A program made the translations under genes and the position numbers. This document shows positions 15,960 through 24,584 of a stretch of DNA of 32,805 bases, in pieces. The number at the start of each line of letters is the position of its first letter. Positions within the stretch are counted from its first letter, which is position 1. Below the pieces are notes generated by a model. The model ran no database searches. It was not told the DNA's origin and worked only from the letters and a program-made list of their open reading frames with translations. This DNA is from an uncultured Lachnospiraceae bacterium (GTDB lineage: Bacteria > Bacillota > Clostridia > Lachnospirales > Lachnospiraceae). The stretch spans positions 1 through 32,805 of the forward strand of contig CAKNMY010000019.1 of assembly GCA_930989745.1 (NCBI GenBank), given 5' to 3'.

Positions 15960-18338
15960 TTATTTCTTGAATGTTACGATAGTCACGCCGGCATCGCCCT
16001 CTCCGAATTCTCCGAGACGGAAAGAGTCCACATACTTCAGACGCCTGAGGTAGTTGTGTACAGCTTTCCGCAGCGCGCCGGTGCCCTTGCCGTGAACCAC
16101 GCGCACGCTGGGAAGGTGCGCCAGGTAAGCGTCGTCGAGATATTTGTCCAGAACAGAGAGCGCTTCGTCCACTGTCTGGCCCAGGAGGTTGATCTCTGTG
16201 GAGACGGACGCGGATTTGTTCAGCTTGAGCTTTCCGGTTCCGGTCTTCTGGAACTTCGCGGAGGTGATCACCGGCTCGTCCAGAAGCTGCAGATCAGAAA
16301 TATGCACCTTTGTCCGCATGATGCCGAGCTGGGCAAATAAAAATCCCTTGGAGTCCGGCAGGGTGCTCACCGTGCCCTTCAGATTCAGGCTCAGAACTTT
16401 TACCGAATCTCCGATATGCAGATCAGAGGGCTTTAACGTCTTGGAAGGTGCGGCTGCCTTCCTGGAAGCCATGTTCTTCTCCGCTTTATTCATCTTCTCG
16501 CGCAGTTTGGCGCGTTCCTTCTCCATATCAGCCACGGAAATGTTGGTCTTTCCAAACTTATGGAAGTTTTTCATGGTCTGGTCCGCGTATTCCTTTGCTT
16601 CCCGCAGGATCGCGTGGGCTTCCTGGTTTGCCTCCTGGAGCAGCTTTTCGCGCTGCTGGTCAAGCTTTTCCTGTTTTGCGGAAAGTTTTTCCTTCAGCTG
16701 GCTGATCTCCGCTTTATATTTTTCGACCTCTTCGCGCTCGCGTTCCAGCAGGACGCGGTTCTCTTCAAGACTGGAAATAACGTCCTCAAAGGATTCATCC
16801 TGCTCGGAGATCTGCTTTTTCGCCTCGTCGATGATATAATCCGGAAGTCCCAGCTTGCTGGAGATCGCAAAGGCGTTGCTCTTTCCCGGAACGCCGATCA
16901 GCAGGCGGTAGGTGGGGCGAAGTGTCTCCACGTCGAATTCGCAGCAGGCATTTTCCACGCCGGGGGTGGAGAGCGCGTAGATCTTCAGTTCACTGTAGTG
17001 CGTGGTCGCCATGGTGCGCACCCCGCGGCTGTGCAGATCGGAGAGAATCGCGATAGCGAGCGCCGCGCCCTCTGTGGGGTCAGTACCCGCGCCCAGCTCG
17101 TCGAAGAGAACGAGCGACTTCTCATCCGCCTTCTCCAAAAAGGAGACTACATTCGTCATATGAGAGGAGAAGGTACTCAGCGACTGCTCGATACTCTGCT
17201 CATCTCCGATATCCGCATATACCTCATCGAATACTGCCAGAGAGGAGCGGTCCAGCGCCGGGATGTGCAGGCCTGCCTGTCCCATGAGGGTCAGCAGCCC
17301 TACCGTCTTCAGAGAGACAGTCTTTCCTCCTGTGTTCGGTCCTGTGACCACCAGAAGATCAAAATCCTTTCCGAGCGTGATGTCGATGGGGACGACTTTC
17401 TTCTTGTCAATCAGCGGATGGCGTCCTTTGCGGATGTTGATATATCCCTCGGAGTTAAAGACAGGCTGGTTGGCATTCTGCTCCATCGCCAGGAATCCGC
17501 GGGCAAAGATAAAGTCAAGATCCACCATCGTCTCGAGATCGTAGCGGATATTTTCGCGGTACTGCGCGGCTTCTTCGCTGAGCTGGGAGAGGATGATCTC
17601 GATCTCTTTCTCCTCTTTTAATTCCAGTTCGCGGATTTCATTGTTCAGCTTTACGATCGCCATAGGCTCCACGAAGATGGTGGAACCTGTGGAGGACTGG
17701 TCATGGATCATGCCGGGTACCTGGCCGCGGTATTCCGCCTTGACAGGGATACAATAGCGGCCGTTGCGCATGGTTACGACAGAGTCCTGCAGATAGCTGC
17801 GCAGGGAGCCGTTGACCAGGGAGTTCAGCTGGCTGTGAATGCGCTCGCCTGTATTCTTCATTGCGCGCCGGATCTGCTTTAATCCGGGGCTCGCGTCGTC
17901 GCTGATCTCCTCCTCGGAAATGATGCACTCACGGATGCGCATTGTCAGAGGAGTCAGAGGCTCCAGGGCATCGAACAGCTCGTCCAGAGAGTCAGGCTGC
18001 GTCTCGCTGTTGTCTCTGCGCCCGTAAGCTTTGACGCGGGCACAGTTCTCCAGGAGAGAACAGATCTGCAGAAGCTCTCCGGTTCCCAGAATGCTTCCGA
18101 TCTCCAGGCGCTTCAGCGTGCCGCGGATATCCTTTGCCCCGCCGAAGGAGATATTTCCCTTGCGGAACAGCCGGTTCAGCGCGTCATGGGTCTGGCGCTG
18201 CATATGCTCGATCTCGCGCAGATTGGATGAGGGCGCAAGCTTCCGGCATCGATCCTGTCCGAGAGGAGAGCTTGCGTGCGCGGTGAGCTGCTCAATGATC
18301 TTGTAATATTCCAATGTGTTGCATGCTTTCTGATTCAT
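15960..18338 (-). CDS. mutS2: MutS2 ATPase with Smr domain
   Basis: A 792-residue MutS2 protein. The ATPase has Walker A GPNTGGKT (333-340) and Walker B LVLFDELGAGTD (409-420), with THYSELK after it. A long charged coiled-coil (about 510-640) follows. The C-terminal Smr domain has HGKGTGALR (749-757). The usual L-D-x-[HR]-G Smr motif is INLLG (716-720) here. The family was linked to suppression of recombination and, in Bacillus subtilis, to splitting collided ribosomes. A weak AAGGAA site precedes the ATG at 18338. A two-component pair follows on the same strand after 35 bases. Confidence 0.95.
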   Translation of the reverse strand: MNQKACNTLEYYKIIEQLTAHASSPLGQDRCRKLAPSSNLREIEHMQRQTHDALNRLFRKGNISFGGAKDIRGTLKRLEIGSILGTGELLQICSLLENCARVKAYGRRDNSETQPDSLDELFDALEPLTPLTMRIRECIISEEEISDDASPGLKQIRRAMKNTGERIHSQLNSLVNGSLRSYLQDSVVTMRNGRYCIPVKAEYRGQVPGMIHDQSSTGSTIFVEPMAIVKLNNEIRELELKEEKEIEIILSQLSEEAAQYRENIRYDLETMVDLDFIFARGFLAMEQNANQPVFNSEGYINIRKGRHPLIDKKKVVPIDITLGKDFDLLVVTGPNTGGKTVSLKTVGLLTLMGQAGLHIPALDRSSLAVFDEVYADIGDEQSIEQSLSTFSSHMTNVVSFLEKADEKSLVLFDELGAGTDPTEGAALAIAILSDLHSRGVRTMATTHYSELKIYALSTPGVENACCEFDVETLRPTYRLLIGVPGKSNAFAISSKLGLPDYIIDEAKKQISEQDESFEDVISSLEENRVLLEREREEVEKYKAEISQLKEKLSAKQEKLDQQREKLLQEANQEAHAILREAKEYADQTMKNFHKFGKTNISVADMEKERAKLREKMNKAEKNMASRKAAAPSKTLKPSDLHIGDSVKVLSLNLKGTVSTLPDSKGFLFAQLGIMRTKVHISDLQLLDEPVITSAKFQKTGTGKLKLNKSASVSTEINLLGQTVDEALSVLDKYLDDAYLAHLPSVRVVHGKGTGALRKAVHNYLRRLKYVDSFRLGEFGEGDAGVTIVTFKK

Positions 18339-18376
18339 GTGTGTATTCCTTTTTTATAATAAATTTGCTCTATCTC

Positions 18377-18405
18377 ATTTTACTCTATTAAGAAGGTGAT
18401 GAAAA
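18377..18405 (-). promoter_or_regulatory. Promoter of mutS2
   Basis: On the minus strand TTTTCA (18400-18405) and TAAAAT (18377-18382) are 17 bases apart, about 40 bases upstream of the mutS2 start and just after the rpsT terminator. Confidence 0.55.
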
Positions 18406-18415
18406 GAGGATAATG

Positions 18416-18449
18416 AAAAAAAGGCAACCACTGACGGGATGGTTGCCTT
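18416..18449 (-). terminator. Rho-independent terminator of rpsT
   Basis: On the minus strand AAGGCAACCA (18421-18430 on the plus strand) pairs perfectly with TGGTTGCCTT (18440-18449), followed by a T run corresponding to A residues at 18416-18422. Confidence 0.92.
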
Positions 18450-18471
18450 CAAAATCATATCAAAAATAAAT

Positions 18472-18735
18472 TTATGCGATTGAGTTTACAGCTTTGCTCA
18501 AACGGGACACTTTTCTGGCTGCGTTGTTCTTGTGGTAAACGCCTTTAGAAGCCGCTTTGTTGATTGTAGCGATCGCGTTGGATAAAGCTTCTGTAGCCGC
18601 TGCCTTATCGTTTGCTGCAACTGCTGCGTCTACTCTCTTCATAGATGTCTTAACAGCGGAACGGATAGATTTATTCCTAGCAGCCTTTGTTCTGTTTACA
18701 AGGATTCTCTTTTTTGCAGATTTAATATTAGCCAA
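18472..18735 (-). CDS. rpsT: 30S ribosomal protein S20
   Basis: An 87-residue, very basic, Ala- and Lys-rich protein with the S20 pattern: LANIKSAKKRILVNRTKAAR at the N terminus, then RNKSIRSAVKTSMKRV, and KGVYHKNNAARKVSRL near the C terminus. S20 binds 16S rRNA early in small-subunit assembly. The start is TTG at 18735 (plus-strand CAA), six bases after GGAGGTG; a longer frame from 18750 would place its start inside that site. A strong promoter, a leader hairpin and a terminator make it a single-gene unit. It is divergent from gpr, which is the usual neighbourhood in Firmicutes. Confidence 0.97.
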   Translation of the reverse strand: MANIKSAKKRILVNRTKAARNKSIRSAVKTSMKRVDAAVAANDKAAATEALSNAIATINKAASKGVYHKNNAARKVSRLSKAVNSIA

Positions 18736-18790
18736 ACTGCACACCTCCAATATTCTTCTTCATTATTGTTTTTGTTTTCTATAGGGTGAT

Positions 18791-18820
18791 ACATAAAAAC
18801 TGACACGGACGTTTTTATGT
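18791..18820 (-). promoter_or_regulatory. Leader hairpin upstream of rpsT
   Basis: ACATAAAAAC and GTTTTTATGT form a perfect 10-bp stem with a 10-base loop in the untranslated leader of the rpsT mRNA, between promoter and start. It could be a control site, for instance for feedback by S20, which is inferred. Confidence 0.5.
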
Positions 18821-18838
18821 CTTTAAACATGCTCATTT

Positions 18839-18867
18839 ATTTTATGATATTCGCCGCCGTTTGTCAA
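18839..18867 (-). promoter_or_regulatory. Promoter of rpsT
   Basis: On the minus strand TTGACA (18862-18867) and TAAAAT (18839-18844) have a 17-base spacer, a strong sigma-A type promoter. The leader would be about 95 bases long. Confidence 0.85.
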
Positions 18868-18959
18868 TACATATTTCGGGGAAAATTGTAAAAAATAAGT
18901 CGTGAAAAAGCGATTCAGGAGTGTACAAGGACAACAAAAAGATGAAAAAGGAGAACGGT

Positions 18960-19868
18960 ATGCTGGGAAATTACAGAGTGAGGACGGACCTCGCGTTGGA
19001 GAGCAGGGAAAAATTTGAGAAAGACAATGTGGAGGTGAGCGGCGTAGTGATCCATGAGGATTACGACAGAGAGCGCGATATCCGCACCACGGTTGTGAAA
19101 ATCGAAACGGAGCACGGGGCGAGGATGATGGAGAAACCCATGGGGACGTATATCACCCTGGAAGCGCCGGGCATGGCAGTGCCGGACGAGGGATACCACA
19201 GGGAGATCTCGGAGAAAATCGCAGGCCATATCCGCAGGCTCGCAGGGCTGGACACGGAGAAATCCGTGCTGGTGGCAGGGCTTGGAAATCTGCAGATCAC
19301 TCCGGACGCGCTGGGGCCCCGGACGGTGCAGAATCTGCGAATCACCCGCCATATCATCAGGGAATACGGCACAGCCGGAACCGGGAAAGAGCGCGCTCAC
19401 CAGGTGAGCAGTATTGTTCCGGGCGTTATGGCACAGACAGGAATGGAGACAATGGAGATCCTGCAGGGAATCATTCGGGAGACCAGGCCGGATGTAGTCA
19501 TTGCCGTGGACGCGCTGGCAGCCAGAAGCACAAAGCGGCTGAACTGCACAATACAGATCACGGATGCCGGCATCAATCCCGGATCCGGAGTGGGAAATCA
19601 CCGCAGCGGCCTGACGGAGAAGTCTCTGGGTGTTCCGGTAATCGGGATCGGCGTTCCGACCGTGGTGGACGCTGCGACGATTGTGCACGATGCCATGGCG
19701 CACCTGCTGGAGACGCTGGAAGAGGCGGAGATGGAGGAATTTTTAAGCGAGCTGATCACGCCTTCCCTGAGCAGTATGTTTGTCACGCCGAAGGATGTGG
19801 ACGAGACGATCCGGCGGCTGAGTTTTACAGTCTCGGAGGGGCTCAACATTGCGCTCGAGAGCTGCTGA
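18960..19868 (+). CDS. gpr: Spore germination protease GPR
   Basis: A 302-residue protein of the GPR family. The N-terminal YRVRTDLALE matches the region around the self-processing site of the zymogen. The middle has VLVAGLGNLQITPDALGPRT, and further on come VVIAVDALAARSTKRL, then ITDAGINPGSGVGNHR and PVIGIGVPTVVDA, all strongly conserved. GPR breaks down small acid-soluble spore proteins early in germination and is made as a zymogen in the forespore. The ATG at 18960 is preferred because AAGGAG lies seven bases upstream; longer in-frame starts at 18921 and 18942 do not have a good site. No clear sigma-G promoter could be picked out. spoIIP follows after 78 bases. Confidence 0.96.
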   Translation: MLGNYRVRTDLALESREKFEKDNVEVSGVVIHEDYDRERDIRTTVVKIETEHGARMMEKPMGTYITLEAPGMAVPDEGYHREISEKIAGHIRRLAGLDTEKSVLVAGLGNLQITPDALGPRTVQNLRITRHIIREYGTAGTGKERAHQVSSIVPGVMAQTGMETMEILQGIIRETRPDVVIAVDALAARSTKRLNCTIQITDAGINPGSGVGNHRSGLTEKSLGVPVIGIGVPTVVDAATIVHDAMAHLLETLEEAEMEEFLSELITPSLSSMFVTPKDVDETIRRLSFTVSEGLNIALESC

Positions 19869-19946
19869 GGAGGGGATGACTTTTGAGCCGGCTTTGAGGC
19901 ATAACCTGTCTCGCCCGCACATACTCATAGTTTAAGAGGTGAGAGC

Positions 19947-21242
19947 GTGGAAAAGAAAGTTCAGAGAGTGATCATAGCGGTGCTGGGCGGTATGGGCGTC
20001 ATCCTGGCGGGGAGAAGTATTTCCCTGCTTCAGAAGGATGGCTACCAGTGGGGCATGGTGCTTGCGGGAAATGCCTACAGCGAACTGGGGGAAGAGGCGG
20101 CAGCGGGATATCTGCCCCTTTTTCAATATGAAGAAAGTGATGCGCAGACATCGGAAACCTTCCTTCAGAGGGTATACGAGGCAGCGAAGGATCAGATCCC
20201 TTTCTATGGCTATTGGAAGCAGCAGAGCGCCAGAGCAAAAGTGATCGAGGATGAGAATACATGCCACGCTCTGATCGAGGCGAACGAGCAGGCTGCGGAA
20301 CGGCTGCTGGGGGAAAATCAGCAGCAGGCGATCGATGAGGAGAATGAGAGAGCAAAGGCGGAGAGCGCGGGAGGCGAGGCGGCGTCTGACGCAGACGCGG
20401 CTGCCGGGAGTCAGGAATCCGGAGAGAGCGAGGCTGAGCAGACATCGGCAGTTCCTCATCCCCAGATCGATCTGTCTGCGGAGGCACTGTCAGATTATAA
20501 CTATGTACTCAATAACTTTTTCGTCGTGGACCCCAACACCTACACAGATGAGAATGAGATCAATGCCGCCGCGTTTCTGGAAAAGGATCTGACGATGGCC
20601 GCTGAGAAAGACAAGCCGCAGATCCTTATCTACCATACCCACTCGCAGGAGGGATTTGCGGACTCGGCAGAGGGCGACGTATCGACCAGCGTGGTGGCAG
20701 TGGGGGATTATCTGACGCAGATTCTGGAGGAACAGTACGGATATCAGGTCATACATATGACGGATACTTTTGATTTAGTGAACGGCGAGCTGGACAGGAG
20801 CAAGGCGTATAATTACGCGCAGGGACCGGTGGAGCAGATGATTGCGGAAAATCCGTCGATCGAGGTGGTGATCGATCTGCACCGCGACGGAGTGCCGGAG
20901 GGCACGCGTCTCGTCACCGATATCAACGGAAAGCCGACGGCGCGCATTATGCTGTTCAACGGCCTGAGCCGCACTGCGGATAACGGGGAGCTCGATTATC
21001 TGCCCAATCCCTATATCCAGGACAATCTGGCATTCTCCTTTCAGCTGTCCTATCAGGCAAAGCAGTACTATCCCGACTTCACCCGCTGCATCTATCTGAA
21101 AGGTTATCGCTACAACCTCCATGTCAGGCCGAGGTCCATACTTCTGGAGGTTGGGGCACAGACGAATACATTCGAGGAGGCGAAAAACGCGATGGAGCCG
21201 TTCGCGGATATCCTGCACCGGGTGCTCTCGGGGAGCGGCTGA
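19947..21242 (+). CDS. spoIIP: Stage II sporulation protein P
   Basis: A 431-residue protein. An N-terminal membrane anchor (about 8-28) is followed by a low-complexity, acidic linker (about 120-170, rich in Ala, Glu and Ser) and the SpoIIP amidase domain. The conserved ILIYHTHSQE (His230, His232), VVIDLHRDGV (His312) and SILLEVGAQTNT blocks include the expected zinc and catalytic residues. SpoIIP is an amidase and, with SpoIID and SpoIIM, dissolves septal peptidoglycan during forespore engulfment. The start is GTG with AGAGGTG upstream. An 8-bp hairpin with no T run (GGGTGCTC at 21220, GAGCACCC at 21241) spans the stop. Placement after gpr is the classical order. Confidence 0.95.
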   Translation: MEKKVQRVIIAVLGGMGVILAGRSISLLQKDGYQWGMVLAGNAYSELGEEAAAGYLPLFQYEESDAQTSETFLQRVYEAAKDQIPFYGYWKQQSARAKVIEDENTCHALIEANEQAAERLLGENQQQAIDEENERAKAESAGGEAASDADAAAGSQESGESEAEQTSAVPHPQIDLSAEALSDYNYVLNNFFVVDPNTYTDENEINAAAFLEKDLTMAAEKDKPQILIYHTHSQEGFADSAEGDVSTSVVAVGDYLTQILEEQYGYQVIHMTDTFDLVNGELDRSKAYNYAQGPVEQMIAENPSIEVVIDLHRDGVPEGTRLVTDINGKPTARIMLFNGLSRTADNGELDYLPNPYIQDNLAFSFQLSYQAKQYYPDFTRCIYLKGYRYNLHVRPRSILLEVGAQTNTFEEAKNAMEPFADILHRVLSGSG

Positions 21243-21307
21243 GCACCCCAGGACAGCCAGGTCCCGGTTCTTCCGCAGCCGTTTTCGCGCAGAACATGAA
21301 AAAGGGA

Positions 21308-21337
21308 ATGACAAACATCGGATAGCTGTGATATAAT
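21308..21337 (+). promoter_or_regulatory. Promoter of lepA
   Basis: ATGACA (21308-21313) and a perfect TATAAT (21332-21337) are 18 bases apart, and TGA before the -10 box makes it an extended -10. The start of transcription would be near 21344. Confidence 0.72.
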
Positions 21338-21417
21338 ACTGATATTTGAGTAAACCACAGGCTTTCCGCAGTAAAAAGCGGAGGATTCATAAAGAAACGC
21401 AGGAGGAACGAGAGGAT

Positions 21418-23232
21418 TTGGCTACGATAAATCAGAAGAACATCAGAAATTTTTGTATTATCGCACATATCGACCACGGAAAATCGACGCTGGCGGACCG
21501 CATCATCCAGCAGACAGGACTTCTGACGGAGAGAGAGATGCAGGCGCAGGTTCTTGACAATATGGATCTGGAGAGAGAGCGCGGCATCACGATCAAGGCA
21601 CAGGCTGTGCGCACCGTTTACAAAGCAAAAGACGGACAGGAGTATATTTTTAACCTGATCGACACGCCGGGACATGTGGACTTCAACTATGAGGTTTCCC
21701 GCAGCCTTGCCGCATGCGACGGCGCGATCCTGGTTGTGGACGCCGCGCAGGGAATCGAGGCACAGACGCTGGCGAACGTATATCTGGCGCTGGATCACGA
21801 CCTGGACGTACTTCCGGTTATCAACAAGATCGACCTGCCGAGCGCAGAGCCGGAGCGCGTGATCAGCGAGATTGAGGACGTCATCGGCATTGAGGCGCAG
21901 GACGCGCCGCTGATTTCAGCGAAGACGGGACTGAATGTGGATCAGGTGCTTGAGCAGATTGTGGAGCGCATTCCCGCGCCCCAGGGAGATCCTGAGGCTC
22001 CGCTTAAGGCGCTGATCTTTGACTCCATCTACGACGCGTACAAGGGCGTGATTGTCTTCTGCCGCCTGCGGGAGGGAACGGTGAAAAAGGGAACCCGTAT
22101 CCGGATGATGGCGACAGGGGCAGTTGAGGAAGTTGTGGAAGTGGGATATTTCGGAGCCGGACAGTTCATACCGTGCGACGAGCTTTCCGCAGGCATGGTG
22201 GGATATATCACCGCCAGCATCAAGACAATCTCTGAGACACGCGTGGGTGATACGATCACTGATGCGGACAATCCCTGTGATGAGCCGCTGCCCGGCTATA
22301 AGAAGGTCAATCCGATGGTTTACTGCGGACTGTATCCGGCGGACGGAGCGAAGTATCAGGATCTGCGCGATGCCCTGGAGAAGCTTCAGTTAAACGACGC
22401 ATCCCTGTTCTATGAGCCGGAGACTTCTGTAGCGCTCGGATTCGGATTCCGCTGCGGATTTCTGGGACTGCTTCACCTGGAGATTATTCAGGAGAGACTG
22501 GAAAGAGAGTACGGACTGGACCTGATTACGACAGCGCCGAGCGTTATCTACAAGGTGCACAAGACGAACGGAGAGGTCATTGATCTGACAAATCCCACGA
22601 ATCTGCCCGATCCGTCTGAGATCGACTATATGGAGGAGCCGATGGTAAAGGCGGAGATTATGGTGACCACGGAATTTATCGGACAGATCATGGATCTGTG
22701 CCAGGAGCGCCGCGGACAGTACCAGGGTATGGAATATATGGAAACGACGCGCGCGCTGCTGAAGTACCATCTTCCGCTGAACGAGATCATCTATGATTTC
22801 TTCGACGCACTCAAATCGCGTTCCCGCGGCTATGCGTCCTTTGATTATGAGATGCTTGGCTACGAGCGCAGCGAGCTCGTGAAGCTGGATATCCTTGTCA
22901 ATAAGGAGGAAGTAGATGCTCTGTCGTTCATCGTATTCGCCGGATCTGCCTATGAGCGCGGAAGAAAAATGTGCGAGAAGCTGAAGGAGGAGATCCCGCG
23001 TCAGCTCTTTGAGATTCCGATCCAGGCAGCGGTGGGCAGCAAGATCATTGCCCGCGAGACGGTCCGCGCGATGAGGAAGGACGTTCTCGCCAAGTGCTAC
23101 GGCGGCGATATCAGCCGAAAGAAGAAGCTTTTAGAGAAGCAGAAGGAAGGCAAGAAGCGTATGCGCCAGGTGGGAAATGTAGAGATTCCGCAGAAGGCAT
23201 TTATGAGCGTGTTAAAGCTTGATGACAAATAG
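21418..23232 (+). CDS. lepA: Elongation factor 4 (LepA)
   Basis: A 604-residue translational GTPase. The G motifs are AHIDHGKST (G1), GITIKA (G2), [20 protein letters not shown] (G3), [10 protein letters not shown] (G4) and SAKTG (G5), followed by the EF-G-like domains and the LepA-specific C-terminal domain ending in VPQ-type basic residues ([15 protein letters not shown]). The [13 protein letters not shown] and [14 protein letters not shown] blocks are LepA-specific. LepA acts on stalled or initiating ribosomes. The start is TTG at 21418 after AGGAGG at 21401-21406. A longer in-frame reading from TTG 21346 is not supported, because the promoter would start the mRNA only two bases earlier. 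The gene lies after spoIIP. Confidence 0.97.
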   Translation: MATINQKNIRNFCIIAHIDHGKSTLADRIIQQTGLLTEREMQAQVLDNMDLERERGITIKAQAVRTVYKAKDGQEYIFNLIDTPGHVDFNYEVSRSLAACDGAILVVDAAQGIEAQTLANVYLALDHDLDVLPVINKIDLPSAEPERVISEIEDVIGIEAQDAPLISAKTGLNVDQVLEQIVERIPAPQGDPEAPLKALIFDSIYDAYKGVIVFCRLREGTVKKGTRIRMMATGAVEEVVEVGYFGAGQFIPCDELSAGMVGYITASIKTISETRVGDTITDADNPCDEPLPGYKKVNPMVYCGLYPADGAKYQDLRDALEKLQLNDASLFYEPETSVALGFGFRCGFLGLLHLEIIQERLEREYGLDLITTAPSVIYKVHKTNGEVIDLTNPTNLPDPSEIDYMEEPMVKAEIMVTTEFIGQIMDLCQERRGQYQGMEYMETTRALLKYHLPLNEIIYDFFDALKSRSRGYASFDYEMLGYERSELVKLDILVNKEEVDALSFIVFAGSAYERGRKMCEKLKEEIPRQLFEIPIQAAVGSKIIARETVRAMRKDVLAKCYGGDISRKKKLLEKQKEGKKRMRQVGNVEIPQKAFMSVLKLDDK

Positions 23233-23242
23233 AAGATTCAGG

Positions 23243-23268
23243 GGGACTGCCGGTGAGGCGGTCCCTTT
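23243..23268 (+). terminator. Terminator-like hairpin after lepA
   Basis: GGGACTGCC (23243-23251) pairs with GGCGGTCCC (23257-23265), nine pairs with one G-T, followed by only three T residues. It may cut rather than fully stop transcription into hemW. Confidence 0.5.
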
Positions 23269-23293
23269 CGCGTGACGCAAAAAGGAGGAAAAT

Positions 23294-24415
23294 ATGAGGG
23301 AACTGGAGCTGTATATCCACATCCCGTTCTGTGTACAGAAGTGCAGATACTGCGATTTTCTGTCCGCTCCTGCGGACGACGGTGCGAAAAGACAGTACAC
23401 AGATGCTCTGATCAGGGAAATCACAGCGGTGCCGGAAGGGCAGGACAGCATAGTCACCACGGTGTTTTTCGGAGGGGGAACGCCGTCGGTGCTGCCGGGA
23501 GAATGGACGGCGGAAATCATGGAAACACTGAAAAAGAAGTTCACGTTTGCCCCGGACGCGGAAATCAGCACGGAGGCGAATCCGGGAACCGTGGACAGGG
23601 AAAAGCTGCGCCTCTGGAGGGAGAGCGGAATCAACCGGGTAAGCTTCGGATGTCAGTCTTCGTCTAATGAGGAGCTTCGGATGCTGGGCAGAATCCACAC
23701 CTGGAAGGATTTCCTGGAAAGTTTTGACCTGGCAAGAGAGAGCGGGTTTGACAACATCAACGTAGATCTGATGTCCGGGCTGCCGGGTCAGAGCCTTGCC
23801 ATGTGGGAGACTACACTAAGGCGGACAGTACGGCTGAAGCCGGAGCATATTTCCGCCTACAGCCTGATTGTGGAGGAGGGGACGCCGTTTGCGTCCATGC
23901 AGCTTGACCTTCCGGATGAGGACACAGAGCGGCGGATGTATGCCCGTACCGGAGAGCTGCTTGGAGAGCACGGGTATCGCCGCTATGAAATTTCCAACTA
24001 CGCGCTTCCGGGCAGAGAGTGCCGCCACAATATCGGATACTGGATCCGCACCGATTACCTGGGGCTGGGGCTGGGCGCGTCCTCGCTGACAGGCAGTACA
24101 AGGTTTTCGAATGTCCCGGACATGGAGATGTATCTGAAAAACAGCGGCATGCCGGAGCGTCTGCGGCGCGAGGTGCAGGTTCTGAGTAAAAAGGATGAGA
24201 TGGAGGAAACCATGTTTCTGGGGCTTCGTCTGATGCGGGGGGTGGATAAACATCGCTTTCAGGAGAACTTCCACACCACTGTGCGGCAGGTCTATGCTCC
24301 GGTTCTGGACAGGTTTCAGAAACTGGGACTCCTGGAAGAGACAGAGGATGCCGTTTTTCTGACAGAGGAGGGGATCAGCGTGAGCAATGCGGTAATGGCG
24401 GAGTTCCTGCTGTGA
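23294..24415 (+). CDS. hemW: Radical SAM heme chaperone HemW
   Basis: A 373-residue radical SAM protein. The cluster-binding motif is CVQKCRYC (Cys13, Cys17, Cys20) followed by Asp-Phe; HemN-type coproporphyrinogen oxidases have a fourth Cys at that place, so this is HemW rather than HemN. FFGGGTPSVL, ISTEANPGTV and VSFGCQSS are the SAM- and barrel-region blocks, and the C-terminal HemN_C-like part has RLRREVQVLSKKDEMEETMF. HemW binds heme and passes it to target proteins. The start has AAGGAGG seven bases upstream. It follows lepA in the usual Firmicutes order, but heat-shock genes, often next, are replaced here by uvrA. Confidence 0.93.
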   Translation: MRELELYIHIPFCVQKCRYCDFLSAPADDGAKRQYTDALIREITAVPEGQDSIVTTVFFGGGTPSVLPGEWTAEIMETLKKKFTFAPDAEISTEANPGTVDREKLRLWRESGINRVSFGCQSSSNEELRMLGRIHTWKDFLESFDLARESGFDNINVDLMSGLPGQSLAMWETTLRRTVRLKPEHISAYSLIVEEGTPFASMQLDLPDEDTERRMYARTGELLGEHGYRRYEISNYALPGRECRHNIGYWIRTDYLGLGLGASSLTGSTRFSNVPDMEMYLKNSGMPERLRREVQVLSKKDEMEETMFLGLRLMRGVDKHRFQENFHTTVRQVYAPVLDRFQKLGLLEETEDAVFLTEEGISVSNAVMAEFLL

Positions 24416-24432
24416 AGCGGACAATTTTCATA

Positions 24433-24461
24433 TTGACAGGAACATATGTTTGCCGTATTCT
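24433..24461 (+). promoter_or_regulatory. Promoter of uvrA
   Basis: TTGACA (24433-24438) and TATTCT (24456-24461) have a 17-base spacer. The spacer holds an SOS box, so LexA would block RNA polymerase directly. The leader to the uvrA start is about 115 bases. Confidence 0.82.
24439..24452 (+). promoter_or_regulatory. LexA/DinR SOS box
   Basis: GGAACATATGTTTG fits the Bacillus-type consensus CGAACRNRYGTTYG at 13 of 14 positions, and lies entirely between the -35 and -10 boxes of the uvrA promoter. LexA control of uvrA is known in other bacteria. Confidence 0.82.
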
Positions 24462-24502
24462 AAAGATACTACCAGGAAGCTAAAGTATCGCAACAGTTCA
24501 GA

Positions 24503-24527
24503 CCTCGCTGCACCGCGAGGCATTTTT
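24503..24527 (+). terminator. Hairpin with T run in the uvrA leader
   Basis: CCTCGC (24503-24508) pairs with GCGAGG (24515-24520) and is followed by CA and five T residues. It could end hemW transcripts, but since it is downstream of the uvrA promoter it could also attenuate uvrA. A second stem, GATACT/AGTATC (24465-24489), lies just before it. Confidence 0.55.
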
Positions 24528-24584
24528 GCGCAGAGTGACGATGGCTGAGCTGCAGCAAATTATCCAAAGAGCAAAGGAGACATT

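Noticed and set aside
16560..17621. Long plus-strand open frame of 353 codons
   Set aside because: It lies opposite the conserved ATPase region of mutS2 and shows no protein-family pattern.
21346..21417. N-terminal extension of lepA
   Set aside because: The promoter at 21308-21337 would leave almost no leader, and there is no ribosome binding site before TTG 21346.
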